A stretch of DNA of 64,000 nt from Macrothele yani (Eukaryota; Arthropoda; Arachnida; Araneae; Macrothelidae): positions 19,755,921 to 19,819,920 of the forward strand of contig CM077005.1 in the NCBI GenBank assembly GCA_039090855.1, read 5' to 3'. This document shows, piece after piece, positions 35,690 through 46,774 of the stretch; the first letter of the stretch is position 1; each line of letters begins with the position of its first letter. The notes beneath the pieces were generated by a model, which saw only the letters and a program-made list of their open reading frames with translations, had not been told where the DNA came from and searched no databases. The position numbers and the translations under genes are program-made.

Positions 35690-36390
35690 TACATGAAGAA
35701 ATTCTTCTGCGGATTTGGGCAATCCCACTTTTTTTTTTAAAATCATTGTTTGGGTCATTCTTGAGATCGATACAAAACTGAAGAAATTTTTTGGGGGAGG
35801 GGGGATTAGTTGGAGGGAAGAAGCGTTTTATCGTCTGGGGTGGTACTTCATCTTTCAAAACTTTTGAAAACTGAAGTTAAACGGAATCAAGATTTTTTCC
35901 GTAATTGTATTTTCTTTTTTCTTGTGATGTTTCTCCTACCTAGTATTGTTAAATATAATTTTCTTCCATAAATACCTGTATTTTAGCTTGAAAATGGAGA
36001 ATTTTTTTTTGAAAACGGAAGTCGGACTGCACGAAAATGTCTCTGTAATCATCCCTCACGAGGTTCTTCTTTGGATTCTAGGAATTTAATCTTTTCTGCC
36101 ATCATTTGGGAATTTGCGAGATTGATGCATAACTGAACAGAATTTGGGTGTGTGTGAAGGGGAGAGAATTTTCATCTGAGAATTCAGAGTTCTCAAAAAC
36201 GAAAGTTAGATGCATTGAAGATTTCTCCTGTAATTGTAATTTTTTTCTCGCTATGTTTCTTCTGTCTATTATTATTATTGTTAAGTATAATTTTATTCCA
36301 TAAATATTTGTATTTGAACATGAAAATGGAGAAGTTTCCGTAAACGGAAGTCAGACGGAGTGAAGATTTCGCTCGTGATCCAAATCCCCC
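35690..36390. repeat. two-copy tandem repeat of about 330-360 bp
   Basis: The segment 35,690-36,040 and the segment 36,058-36,390 are diverged direct copies. Shared landmarks include GTTAAATATAATTTTCTTCC (35,948) versus GTTAAGTATAATTTTATTCC (36,280), GAGATCGATACAAAACTGAA versus GAGATTGATGCATAACTGAA, and the following GAAAATGGAGAA...ACGGAAGTC block. Both contain G- or C-rich runs. No coding sequence; family unknown. Confidence 0.7.
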
Positions 36391-36958
36391 CCCCCAGAGG
36401 TTTAAGTGTGTTTATTGTGTGTGTTTCTATTGCTTGCCTCTACGAGATTACCCATGTGTTTAAATTTATAGCTATTGAAATACAGAATGTCACTTAAAAA
36501 GTTTTTATAAAAATTAGCTTTAATCCTATATTAAGTGGCCTTATTTAAATGTCTTTATTATGTAGAGCCAGAGCATGACTTAAACATGAGGAACCCTTTG
36601 GCTTACCTGCAAATCTGGGCCCTTACATTTTACAGAACCACATAGAACAGTATATTTTTTATTGAACACACAGTTCCCTTTGAAGAAATTTTGAGGCTCT
36701 CTAAAAATGGGGACTTGAGGCTTGTGCCCTGTGGATCTGTACATAAATTAAGCCCTGTCTGAGGCTGAAACCAAACTTCAGAACAAGAAGATTCAGTTTA
36801 TGACAAAATGTATAATTCTTTGGGAACCACAATTAACTTCTGTTTGTAAATGTTGCCTGTTCTGCCACACTTATCTTCCACCACCATTATTCATGTTGCT
36901 GCTCAGGCAAACCAACTGTTATTCATCTGGCTTATCATTCCTGTTTGTATGAATAGAA

Positions 36959-38561
36959 CAGGGTGGTTCACATAAAACTGGCCCCTAAAGCAGTTTGGGT
37001 TACAGTTGTAAAATTATATTTCATAGTTCGCCACTGGAAACTATTTGATGCTGTTGTTCATGTGCATACAAGTTCAATGATCTTCCACACTTTGGAAGAC
37101 AGCTGCTGCTGTCTACATGTGAGTCCTGCCGTATTCCATTGAACAATGTGTTTTTATTGTGGAAGGGTATGCAGGGATCGCATTCTTCTCAATTTGTGAA
37201 ATAAAAAAAAAAAAAAAAAATCGTTTCGGTGATGGAAAACAAGTTCTGGCAAAAATATTGGCAATTATCTTTTTGTAATGTTATAACACTTTGGTGAAAA
37301 AAAATTGAATTTGGCAAATGAGTTGGCAAAAACTTAAAAAAAGCCAGAGCAACCGCTGAGTACGTTTGCACATGTCCTTTTGTTTTGGTTCATGAATGAT
37401 TCAAAGCTAAATATCCTGATGCTGATGTTCCTATGAAATCAATGATCCTGGACTTAGTGAAGAAATGGTGTGCAACTGGTTCCATAATCAACACACACAG
37501 TGAAACAACAAACTGTACACACACTGGAAGCTGTAACCGACCTAGCGAATTGTCTCGAAAGAAGCCCCAACAAGTCAACACACCATTTATCCCAGCTGAC
37601 TGGCATTACTCGTATGTCAATTCAGCACATATTTCACGATTTAAAAATTAAGCTTTACCATCTGAGTGTTGTGTAGGAATTAAGAGCACTTGATAAGGAT
37701 AAGTGCTGCCAGTGGCTTTTAAAAATGGTTGCTGAAGTACTGCATGACCCATTTCTCTTCATTTCAACAGACAAAGCTTGGTTCTATCTTTCGGGGTATG
37801 TCAATTTACAGAACACACAACACTTGGCTGCTAAAAATCCACACGTATTCCAACAGAGACCACATCATGATTTAAAAGTTGGTGTTTGGTGTGGAGTGTC
37901 AGACCAACGCATCAGCAAACCCTTTTTTTTTTTTTTTTTGCGGAGAATGCAAATGCAGATGTTTATCTATGGAACTATGAGGAATTCGTAAGCCAGTTGA
38001 GAGACTACACGCACGCACGCACACACACGCGCACGCGCCTGTGAGAGAGATAATTTATTTGAGCCTTTTTCCAACAAGATGGTGCAACTTGCCATACCTC
38101 TGATCGTTCACTCACTAGAATCCACAGTTTACTCAGGAAAGGACAATCAGTAAGGATCTATGGCCACCCCACTCTCCTGACTTATCACAGTGCAACTTTT
38201 ACCTGTGGGGCTCACTAAAAGGGAAAGTCTACTGCAACAATCCTTGAATGTTGGAAGAGTTGAAAATCAGCATATGGCAAGAGATCACCAGCATTTCAAT
38301 TGCTGAATTGCAAGGTGTTTTTCTGAACTTGCTTTGACGAGCAGAAAAATGTGTGAAGGCAAGTGGCAACCACTTCCAACACAGACTTTGAAAAAGTAAT
38401 GTAAAAATGCTAATAAACATGTCTATTATTAACATTATAGCTTTTTTTAAGTTAAAAATACCATTTATTTAAATGTAACTGAAATGTGTGTTATATTATG
38501 ACCAAATAAAACTGTACAACTGTCTTTTACACTTGGAGCCAGTTTTATGTTTGCCACTCTG
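36959..38561 (+). mobile_element. mariner-related transposon with TIRs
   Basis: A 1.6-kb element. The left end CAGGGTGGTTCACATAAAAC and right end (inverse CAGAGTGGCAAACATAAAAC) match over about 28 bp, including AAAACTGGC. The right flank is TA; the left flank is AA, probably a mutated TA. Its transposase belongs to the arthropod-type family with a QQDGAT motif. Confidence 0.85.
37430..38400 (+). pseudogene. mariner-related transposase, frameshifted
   Basis: N-terminal part MKSMILDLVKKWCATGSIIN and TPFIPADW, then the catalytic part: FISTDKAWFYLSGYVNLQNT (first Asp), HHDLKVGVWCGVS, FQQDGATCHTSDRS (second Asp, near 38,080), SPDLSQCNFYLWGSLKGKVY (normally CDFYLW; third Asp changed to Asn) and a C-terminal HHFQH-like NHFQHRL near 38,370. 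A T19 run (37,922-37,940) disrupts the middle. The copy is dead. Confidence 0.85.
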
Positions 38562-39787
38562 TAATTACTCATAATATTTGAGTTCTCACCAACTTGTACC
38601 TACTTATATTTATATTTTCAGTTTGTAAGAAATGACTGGAATTCCATAATGTGCTATTTAGGAGCAAGAAATAATTTAAGGTAGAAATTGTTGAGATGAT
38701 GTAAAATGGAAACAAAGAATTATTGAGCTTTCTTTTTTATTTTTATTTTTAATTGATTTAGCCAAGCTTCAGGGAGAAAGGGATCATATGACAAATTACA
38801 AAACTAAAGGCTATAGATTCTTACATTTTTCTAGCAGCAATCGTGTGTGGGTGTGAAAAAAGGGATGGAGCCAGAATAAAACTGACAAGATCAAACACTA
38901 CATTTGAAATGTTGTGATGTAGAAGCCTGCAGTGTAGTCAAGTGATTGGAGATGGAAAGTGGATAGATATTGCATTGTCTTTTCCTACAGCCCCAAAGAA
39001 TATCCCCTCTTCTTCCAATTGCACATATTCTAGCCAAGTTTCCCTGTTAATGTGCTTGATTTCCCAAAGGGTAGTTTATCTAAATTGATAGAAACCTGTA
39101 AAATACTTTCTTCAAGAAGTCAGAAGACTAAGGAAAGCACAAAATAAAAATAAAAAAAAATAAAAAATAGTGCTCAAACTAATGTATTTCATAAAATTAA
39201 AAATGTGAAAAATGTGTGAATGAATATTGAAATCTAAGAGGTCTAAGATTCTTCAAAGAAGCAACAGGAAAAAAAAATACTTGCATATTTTTGAAAAAGA
39301 ACAGACTGGACAGGTGGATGTAAAATTCTATTTCACAGAATCTGTAGGAAAAGAGATTGTGTACTTTGTACACTGTGCAAGTGAAAAAGGTCATAACAAA
39401 TAAAAGTCATAACAAATAAGTGGATATTAATGAAATCTGCAAGACCTAAATTCTTCCACACTCAGTAAAAGAAAAAACTGGTGTTTTGGTCTTAAGAAAA
39501 GAAATCAAGTGAGTATTTATTAAAGAAAATGTGATTGTTTTTAGGTGAGAGAGAATCAAAAGTACATGTTTTTAACATATTTTAAAATACAGTTATCTTT
39601 TCATAATACCTAACAGAAAAGGTAACAACCCGACTTTTAAATCTTGCAATAGGATGCAGTTGGCAATATTTTAAACTTGGCAGTATCTTATATGTTAATC
39701 AGAGCCTTAGATTTAAGCAGGTGGAGCAGAGGCCATAACTACTTCGTACTATGCCATGTCATAATAAAAGTTTTTTTTTGTTATATA
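38562..39787. other. unannotated AT-rich intron sequence
   Basis: No gene or transposon recognised in about 1.2 kb; it ends at the TA that flanks the next mariner. Confidence 0.5.
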
Positions 39788-41044
39788 TTAGGTGTACAAC
39801 TTAATTCTCGGCCCCTAACCGCAAGCGATCATAGAACGTCGGCAAATGCAAATAGCTGTGTGCGATAATGGCTGATTGCAGCGCCATCCAACAGCTTTCC
39901 AGGCAGCCGTAACCACTCACAGCTGTAGTTACAGAAGGAACGAGAGCTGACGGTGAAAGCAATGTCGTTCGAGAAGCAATATTTGAGGCACTGCCTCCTG
40001 TTCGCGTTTCAGCTGAAAAAATTTGCCGCAGAAGCCCAGCAAATGATATGTGTTGGGTGAGGCTGCTGTGTCTTACAGTACGTGTAAGAAGTGGTTCCAG
40101 TGGTTTAAGCAGGAAAATTTCAATCTCCGGGACAGCTACTGAAAGTTGGCGATGAGGAACTGGAACAGCTGTTGGATGCGGATCCCTGTTGCTCACAGTC
40201 AGAGCTCACTCAGGAACTCGGAGTAACACAGCAAGCCATTGAAAAGTGCCTGCAAATACTTGGACGGATTCACAAGGAGGGCCGTTGGGTGCCCCACCAA
40301 CTCACAGCTGCGAACAAGTCTAGGCGCTACGATGTTGCTGTGTCCTTGCTCTCCAGATTCAAGAAGAAGGATTTCCTCTACAAGATTTTGACCTGTGATG
40401 AGAAGTGGATCCTCAACGATAATCCTAAGCGGCGCAAATCGTAGGTTTATCCAGGTCAGCCTACCACCAGTACTGCCAAACTGAATATCCATGCCAGAAA
40501 GTTGTTGCCGTGCATATGGTGGGATCAGCGTGGTGTCGTACACTACGAGTTACTCAAACCTGGTGAAGTGGTCAATGCTGAGTGTTATTGCCAGCAACTC
40601 ATTCGTGTGAGTGACTCAATGGAGGCGAAAAGGCCATACACCAGCAAGGGCAGAAGGTTGGTCTTGTTGCTTCAGGATAACGCGCGCCCTCACACCGCGA
40701 AAATGACTTTGAACACGATCACCGACCTAGGAGGGAGATTTTGTCCCACCCGGCATATACTCCAGACTTTGCCTCGTAAGATTATCACCTCTTTCGCTCC
40801 ATGCAACATCACCTGAGTGATATGCACTTCACTTCTTTCGAGGAGGTCCACACAAGTATTGATGACTTTATCAACTCGAAACAGCCCTCTTTTTTCCGCA
40901 GTGGCATTCGGCAGCTTCCAGACTGATGGCTCAAATGTATCCAGCACAGCGGGGATTTTTCCCCTGATTAGGTACGTATTTGATTTGCTATAATTTGCTG
41001 TCAACGTGTCGTACCTGTGACCAAGAATTAAGTTGCACATCTAA
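39788..41044 (+). mobile_element. mariner element with both TIRs
   Basis: A 1,257-bp element flanked by TA on both sides. Left TIR TTAGGTGTACAACTTAATTC, right TIR inverse TTAGATGTGCAACTTAATTC. The length and ends are those of a full-length mariner. Confidence 0.92.
39962..40960 (+). pseudogene. mariner transposase, frameshifted, triad kept
   Basis: Starts at ATG 39,962 (MSFEKQYLRHCLLFAFQLKK). After frame changes: GDEELEQLLDADPCCSQSEL, LGVTQQAIEKCLQILGRIHK, WVPHQL; then LTCDEKWI (first Asp), LLQDNARPHTAKM (second Asp) and, in another frame near 40,788, DYHLFRSMQHHL (third Asp), followed by FFRSGIRQLPD. The three catalytic Asp codons all survive, but stops near 40,057 and 40,441 and a frameshift near 40,770 prevent a complete product. 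Confidence 0.88.
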
Positions 41045-41730
41045 TACAATTGGGAAATGAATTTCTCCGAAGAAATAATTCTTCATTAATACATGGTAGG
41101 CATTGTAATGCTATTATTGGAATATTTTAACTGTATTACATGTAACCACTTCCTTCAGAAAACTTGAAAATTTTTATTGTCCTGAAGCGGGAATCGACCC
41201 CGCACTTCCCGATTTCTAGTCGAGCATGTTAGTCATTACACTGCCCAAAACAAGAAATTCCAAGCAACTGAACATAGATATCTGAGAACCTTCAGATTTG
41301 AGCTAGTCGAAGCTATTCCGGCCCCATCGTAGCGTCTCATGACCTTTTCTCACATCCAGGGCCGGATGTAGGACACAAATTCTAGTGATGAGAATACATC
41401 ATATACAATTGGGGAAACAAATTTCCCTGAAGAAATAATTCTTCGTAAATACATGGTAGGCATTGTAATGCTATTATTAGCATATTTTCACTGTAGTCCA
41501 TGTAACCACTTCCTTCAGAAAACTTGAAATTTTTTTATTTTTTTTCGTCGTTCTGTTGTGTGAATTGAACTTGTAGCTCCCGATTTCTGGTTGAGCATGC
41601 TAGTCAATACATTACCCAAGACAAGGAAATTTCAAGCAACTGAATGAAGATATCTGGTCTGAGAACCTTCAGATTTGCTAGTCGAAGCTATTCCTGCCCC
41701 ATCATAGCGTTTCACGACCTTTCGCACATC
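41045..41730 (-). mobile_element. two direct copies of a tRNA-derived SINE (family 2)
   Basis: Segments 41,047-41,356 and 41,408-41,725 are diverged direct copies (about 80 to 85 percent by eye). Each includes a tRNA-like part read on the minus strand. In the first copy (41,170-41,236) the T arm is a perfect 5-bp stem, GCGGG-CCCGC with loop GTCGATT, giving a B box, and the anticodon arm CTCGA-CTAGAAA-TCGGG has a 7-nt loop with AGA at the anticodon position (Ser-like). The acceptor stem does not form, so it is not a working tRNA. A third diverged head is at about 57,975-58,065. Confidence 0.6.
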
Positions 41731-42157
41731 CACATTTTGTTTGTTTTTTTTTGTTTGCAATTTGTTTCATAAATATTTTTTTTTTTTATTTAGGATTTAA
41801 ATAGCATACCTTCTATGGTAGTGTTCTCTTTTGACTTTCAAGGTGATTGTCAACATTAGTAAAGGTTATTTTTATGCTGTTCAGATCTCAAGTGCCAAAC
41901 TTTTTGCTTAGAAAGAATAAGATGAATTCGACATTTTATAATGTTTTTGTATTTTCAGTGTTTATGTGAGCAACTTATTCTCCATATAAAATTTTACATT
42001 GCAGCACTTGATTGAATACACTTCAATAGCCATGAAAATTTTCAAGGGTTAAAATTTTTTATTCATTTTTTCAAGGAACATTTTGTGTATTATGTATGGT
42101 TGCTATTGTTAATTTATCATGGTGATTCTTTAATTAGATTGTTTTTTCCTCTTTCAG
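41731..42157. other. unannotated intron sequence
   Basis: AT- and T-rich sequence before exon 6; nothing recognised. Confidence 0.5.
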
Positions 42158-42292
42158 TTTTTGAGAAACATTTCATGGACCGTAGCTTTGACCGCACTGG
42201 GCAACTCTCAATAGTTATTTCACCAGGTGTTGGAGTTTTTGAAGTGGATAGAGAATTGACTCTTATTACAAAACAAAGAATAATTGATAACG
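42158..42292 (+). CDS. DEPDC5: DEPDC5/Iml1-like gene, exon 6 of window (GC donor)
   Basis: A 135-nt exon after CTTTCAG. It encodes [32 protein letters not shown] and LTKQR-type sequence ending IDN plus one base of Gly, the most conserved block of the family. The next exon opens with the rest of that Gly codon, so the donor must be the GCAAGT at 42,293, a GC-AG intron. Using the nearby GT at 42,297 would shift the frame and meet a stop in exon 7. Apart from the C, the donor is close to perfect consensus, as is usual for GC donors. Confidence 0.93.
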
Positions 42293-43360
42293 GCAAGTTA
42301 CTCTCTTAATATACATGACATGTGTTTTTTATACTTTGTCTTCTGATCAAATCATTTTATGAAAAATGTTATAAAATCATATACAGTGTTTTGTGTGTTT
42401 GCTCATATGTTCTAGCCATAATGATATTCATGCACACATTCAGTCTTATTGGTGCTACTTAACATAGTGATAAACTATTATATTTGCACTTCCAAGGTAT
42501 CAAACCCTTGCAAAGTGCGCATAGTTTACGTGCAATTCACAAATGATATACTATTAAAAATCGCCAATCACTTACCCTAAAGATCTTGGTAATTTCCATC
42601 CACAAACACGTCAAGCACGTCAATTATCGTAATGTTGCTGGCCTTCAAAGGTTTACAGACATCCTGCCTATGATTCCTTCTTCCGGGAATGAAACATCTT
42701 ATTATTTTTTATTTGCTAGACAAACAACGCTGGTTTTTTAGCTATATGAGATGTAACCATAGCTCGTCAATGCCTTAAAAACCACACCTCGTCAATGCCT
42801 TAAAAACCACACAAGCATACTACTCATTCATACATTCAATTAAAAAACTATGTACATATTTACATTACACTACATTCCCAGGTGGTTAAACCTTTTGTCA
42901 ACTGTGAGTAACAAAAATGCTCCATCTGTTTCAAAACCCATTCCAATCCTACTGCAAGTGTCACCCTCATTCAGCCCTTCACACACAATCCTCTAGCGCT
43001 TTCAACAAGCTACTGTCGTCCTCAGGAGGCAGGTGTGTCTTCGTTTTAGAAAGTTTATCATAGTGATAAACTTTCTAAAACATTTGTGAAACACATTAAG
43101 TCTCTTCTGGATTAATGAAGTTATATGACAAGCTAAGTCACAATATCACCATTTAATCTGCAGTTTAATATAATGGAGATTATTAAGATTAAAATTTTTG
43201 CATTGTACTCTACTCTGTCATTAGGACCCACTCAAGCCAGTAAGTGTTGCCACTTGTATGGTAGTGCTTAGTCTTTTTGGTCTTTAATTGTTGCCCCTCA
43301 TTTTCTAAATAAAGATTGTTTACGCTTTCCAGCCGTAGGTTGAAGAAGCGTATATATGCT
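42293..43360. other. intron sequence with a short perfect palindrome
   Basis: Starts with the GC donor of intron 6. No gene seen. A 25-bp unit (CTCGTCAATGCCTTAAAAAC) occurs twice near 42,765 and 42,787. A palindrome of about 36 bp lies at 43,045-43,080 (TTTAGAAAGTTTATCA and its inverse). These may mark the ends of an unidentified element. Confidence 0.4.
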
Positions 43361-43369
43361 CCAGCTTTG

Positions 43370-43820
43370 TCCATCCGCACGATAACTCGCGTAAAACCGA
43401 TTCAACTTTGATGAAATTTTAGTATGTGGTAGGGGACCACCCGGGGACGAACCCTATTGAAAATGGGTGAAATAGGGTCAAAGGTCAGGACATAGGAGCG
43501 GGATGCATTCCCTTGCCCTTATGCGTCATAATTTGCGTAAATATGGTTTGATTTCTACGAAATTTTAGTATGTGGTAGGGGACCACCAGGGGACGAACTC
43601 TATTAAAAATGGACGAAATGGGGTCAAAGGTCAGGACATAGGAGCGGGATCCATTTCATCGCCCTTAAGTGTTATAACTTACATAAAAATGCTTTGATTG
43701 CGATAAAACTTTATCATGTTGTTCCGGAGGTATACTGAACCGGTTCTATCGAATATCATCGAAATGGGGTCAAAGGTCAGGACACAGAAGCGAGATTTAT
43801 TCTACAGCCATTATCCTCAT
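43370..43820. repeat. tandem repeat, about 146-bp period, three units
   Basis: Units marked by AGTATGTGGTAGGGGACCAC (43,421 and 43,567; a diverged third near 43,714) and by GGGTCAAAGGTCAGGACA (near 43,467, 43,621, 43,766). The third unit is the most diverged. Each contains a polar mix with a conserved GGTCAAAGGTCAGGACATAG core. Similar satellite-like repeats with a GGTCAAAGGTCA core exist in invertebrate genomes, but I cannot name a family. Confidence 0.8.
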
Positions 43821-44264
43821 AACTTTAGTAATAACATGAGTAATGATTTCTGGTATGTTGGAAAGTGTATCATAATCAATGCATTGCATAATTTTACTAA
43901 ATTGTTTAGGACATTTGAGAAGAAATGCTCCAACAGTTAAACTTTGTCCATGTTATACCTTGGAATCAAAATTGTCATCCGTAGTGAAGGCATTTAAAGC
44001 AAAATTAATTTATTGTGTTAAAAGTTTTAAACTAACAGTTGAATTCTAGAGGAAAAATTCAGAATGAAAGAATTGCTGTGATTTTTTAAAATTTCTGTTG
44101 AAGTGGATGTACACAATGAAAAGGTGACATAAATTTCCACAGCATTCACTTGACATAAGTTAAGTTGCCAATATTGATTCCAGGAATTCATGAAATAACA
44201 AGAGGATGCTTCAATTCCTACAAATGTTGCAGCATATAAAACATCGAGAGGAAGCTCCTTAAAA
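43821..44264. other. unannotated intron sequence
   Basis: No feature recognised between the tandem repeat and the Helitron. Confidence 0.4.
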
Positions 44265-45631
44265 TCTCTCTATGTATAAAAGTGAAAGTTTGTATGTTTG
44301 TTCAGCATACGTTCCTAAACGGTTTGATGGATCTGCACCAAAATTGGCATACATACTCTTCACCCTGATTAAAATATAGGCGGGACGATTTTTAGGAATT
44401 CCATCCTTAAGGGGGTCAAATGTGTTTTTATGGGGCACTCTATAGACTGGGTGCAAGTCGGCTGCTGCGGTGTTACTCCGCGTGTCAGAGCAACGGCCGT
44501 CAGGTGACTCCTCGCAAGCTTCCATGGTTCAGGAAGAGTACAATATTTGAAAACACAACGCACCGGCGGAACATATTGTCCTAAGTATTTTTTTGTTTAT
44601 TTTACCATGGTATTTTCTTTGTAAGGATTAGGTTTTATTAGACTCCCAACAATTGGCACAGGAGTCTCAAATATGGGTGGAGCTACAGATTCCCACCAAT
44701 AGGCGTGGTCCTCTCAAATGGCATCAAGTTAAGTTGAAGTTAAAACAGATGGTCTTCTTCATACATAAAATTTAAATACAAGATTAGTATTGGTATTAGT
44801 ATTTAGATAAAAGAAATAGCCTATGTCCACCGGAAAGAAGTAAGCTTCCCAACAGTGAAAGAATTATCTGAATGGGTTTGGTTTTCCAGATTAGTAAAAA
44901 AAATTCTGGATATTATCGTGAACTACTTTCTTTCACATTGGGTGTGATCAGGTTGTATGTAAACAAAGCAGGACGATATGTGGGGAATTGGAAACTACTT
45001 GAAAGCGATGTTATTCGGTAGTACAGCCAAAAATAATAGAAAATAATAATAAAAAAAAATAATAAATAAGCGAAATAGCCTGTGTCCTCCAGAAAGCTTC
45101 CCAACGGTGAAAGAAGTATCCAAATCGGTTTAGTTTTCGAGATTAGTAAAAAAAAAATTCGTATATTATCGTGAACTAATTTCTTTCACATTGGGTGTGA
45201 TCAGGTTGTCTATCTACACTCTAGAAAGCTGAATGCGGAGTGCAGGAAGTGAATTATTGTGCATGTTTGCTATTTCGAGTTTTTAGGGCTCAGAATGGCC
45301 ATTATAAATTGTGATTTTTATACTAAAATTTTCATCAAGTGTAGTGAAATGCCTCCAAAAAAAACGCAAACCTGTAGAACAAGTTCAGCCAAAAGCAAAG
45401 AAAGTAAAATTACTTTAAGAGAGTGAGACAACCGAACAATGTGATCGAAGACTTATTTTCTTTGATCAGTGGGAAAGAGCCAGTGTATCTAGCGCGGCAG
45501 AGACCTTGAAACAGCGTGAGGCCCCATTTGAGCGTTGTTCATCATGGTAGGATTTTTTTAATAGTGCGATTTACATTGTTACTTGAAAACAAGCTTTGTC
45601 TATCCCGGGCAACGCTGGGTATCTCCACTCG
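44265..45631 (+). mobile_element. non-autonomous Helitron
   Basis: The 5' end is TCTCTCTATGTATAAAAGTG, a Helitron-type start after A. The 3' end has the hairpin CCCGGGCAACGCTGGG (45,604-45,619) followed 11 nt later by CTCG|T, close to the canonical CTAG|T. No TIRs or clear target duplication, as expected for rolling-circle elements. The 1,367-bp body carries a direct repeat of about 140 bp (44,815-44,960 and 45,070-45,212) and a short coding remnant. The rep/helicase domains are absent. Confidence 0.8.
45349..45550 (+). pseudogene. Helitron ORF N-terminal remnant
   Basis: Starts ATG at 45,349 (MPPKK). If one A of a poly(A) run is disregarded, the frame gives RKPVEQVQPKAKKVKLL, a stop, then ERASVSSAAETLKQREAPFE. 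The basic start and the AAETxxQRE-type repeat resemble the N-terminal tail of Helitron rep-helicase proteins in arthropods. No Rep or helicase motif follows. The identification is tentative. Confidence 0.45.
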
Positions 45632-46010
45632 TTATCAAAATTTTTAACTGTGTCAGATTGTTTTTAATCGTAAGGAACTTCCTTTCTTAAATGTTTTCTA
45701 TTCTCTTATACTGCAGGATTTAAATAAATTCTACCATAAATGCAATTTACAGTGTAGTCTAATCCTTATTATAGCAGGATGTATTCTTTTTGTTTTTTGA
45801 ACAGGAAAGATGTTTTAATATTTGTTGATTAGGCCTGCAACAAGTTGAACTTGTAAGTTTTTGCTAATTCTCTTTCTTTGAGGTTTTTTAAACAAACTGT
45901 CACTGTATGACTGTTTTTTAATTTAACTTAATTTTTTTTATTGAATATTTTTTCAATTACTGAGAAGGATAATTATTTTCTGCAAAGTGCAACTTTTAAC
46001 TCTTCTTTAT
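45632..46010. other. unannotated T-rich intron sequence
   Basis: No feature recognised between the Helitron and the hairpin. Confidence 0.4.
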
Positions 46011-46715
46011 GGATAATATATAGAGATTCAGTACCTCTTTTAGAATTGCTGTTACGCACGTTAAAATATGGACATGTGATTATGGTGGTGCAATTAATTA
46101 TGACATTTATTATTTAAAAAAGTAAAGACTAAAAGAAGGTAAGAGCAATTGCTCACATATATTCATCCAGAGGTCGCTTTGGTTTGCATACCACCATAGT
46201 TTCGCAAGTTGTTTGGTCTCAGATGTTCAGCGGCTAGGCATTGCAAAATGTCTGATGGTGACTATAATATAGTGCTTAGCAATGCCAAAGTAGTAGTCGA
46301 CCCAAAGAACCTTGCTATATATTGTATTGTAAGCTCAAAGAATAATACAACTGAAAAATAAAACCATGTAATCAGTTGTATTATTCTTTGAGCTTACAAT
46401 ACAATATATAGCAAGGTTCTTTGGGTCGACTACTACTTTGGCATTGCTAAGCACTATATTATAGTCACCATCAGACATTTTGCAATGCCTAGCCGCTGAA
46501 CATCTGAGACCAAACAACTTGCGAAACTAGGGTGGTATGCGAACGAAAGCGACCTCTGGACGAATATATGTGAGTAAATTGCTCTTACCTTCTTTTAGTC
46601 TTTACTTTTTTAAATAATAAACGTCATAATTAACTGCACCACCATAATCACATGTCCATATTTTAACGTGCGTAATAGCAATTCTAAAAGATTTACTGAA
46701 TCTCTAGATATTATG
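46011..46715. repeat. 700-bp hairpin: long inverted repeat
   Basis: Left arm 46,011-46,354 and right arm 46,372-46,715 are inverse and about 95 percent or more alike by eye, with a 17-nt spacer. Outer ends read GGATAATATATAGAGATTCA and the inverse of GCATAATATCTAGAGATTCA. There is no coding content. It may be a foldback-type MITE or an inverted duplication; no target duplication was identified. Confidence 0.9.
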
Positions 46716-46774
46716 CATTTTAACCACATATAACTTGTGACTTCCTTATACAGAAGATATACATGAAGTATCTA

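Noticed and set aside
41170..41236. Functional tRNA-Ser gene on the minus strand
   Set aside because: T and anticodon arms fold but the acceptor stem does not, and the tRNA part is embedded in a duplicated repeat; better explained as a SINE head.
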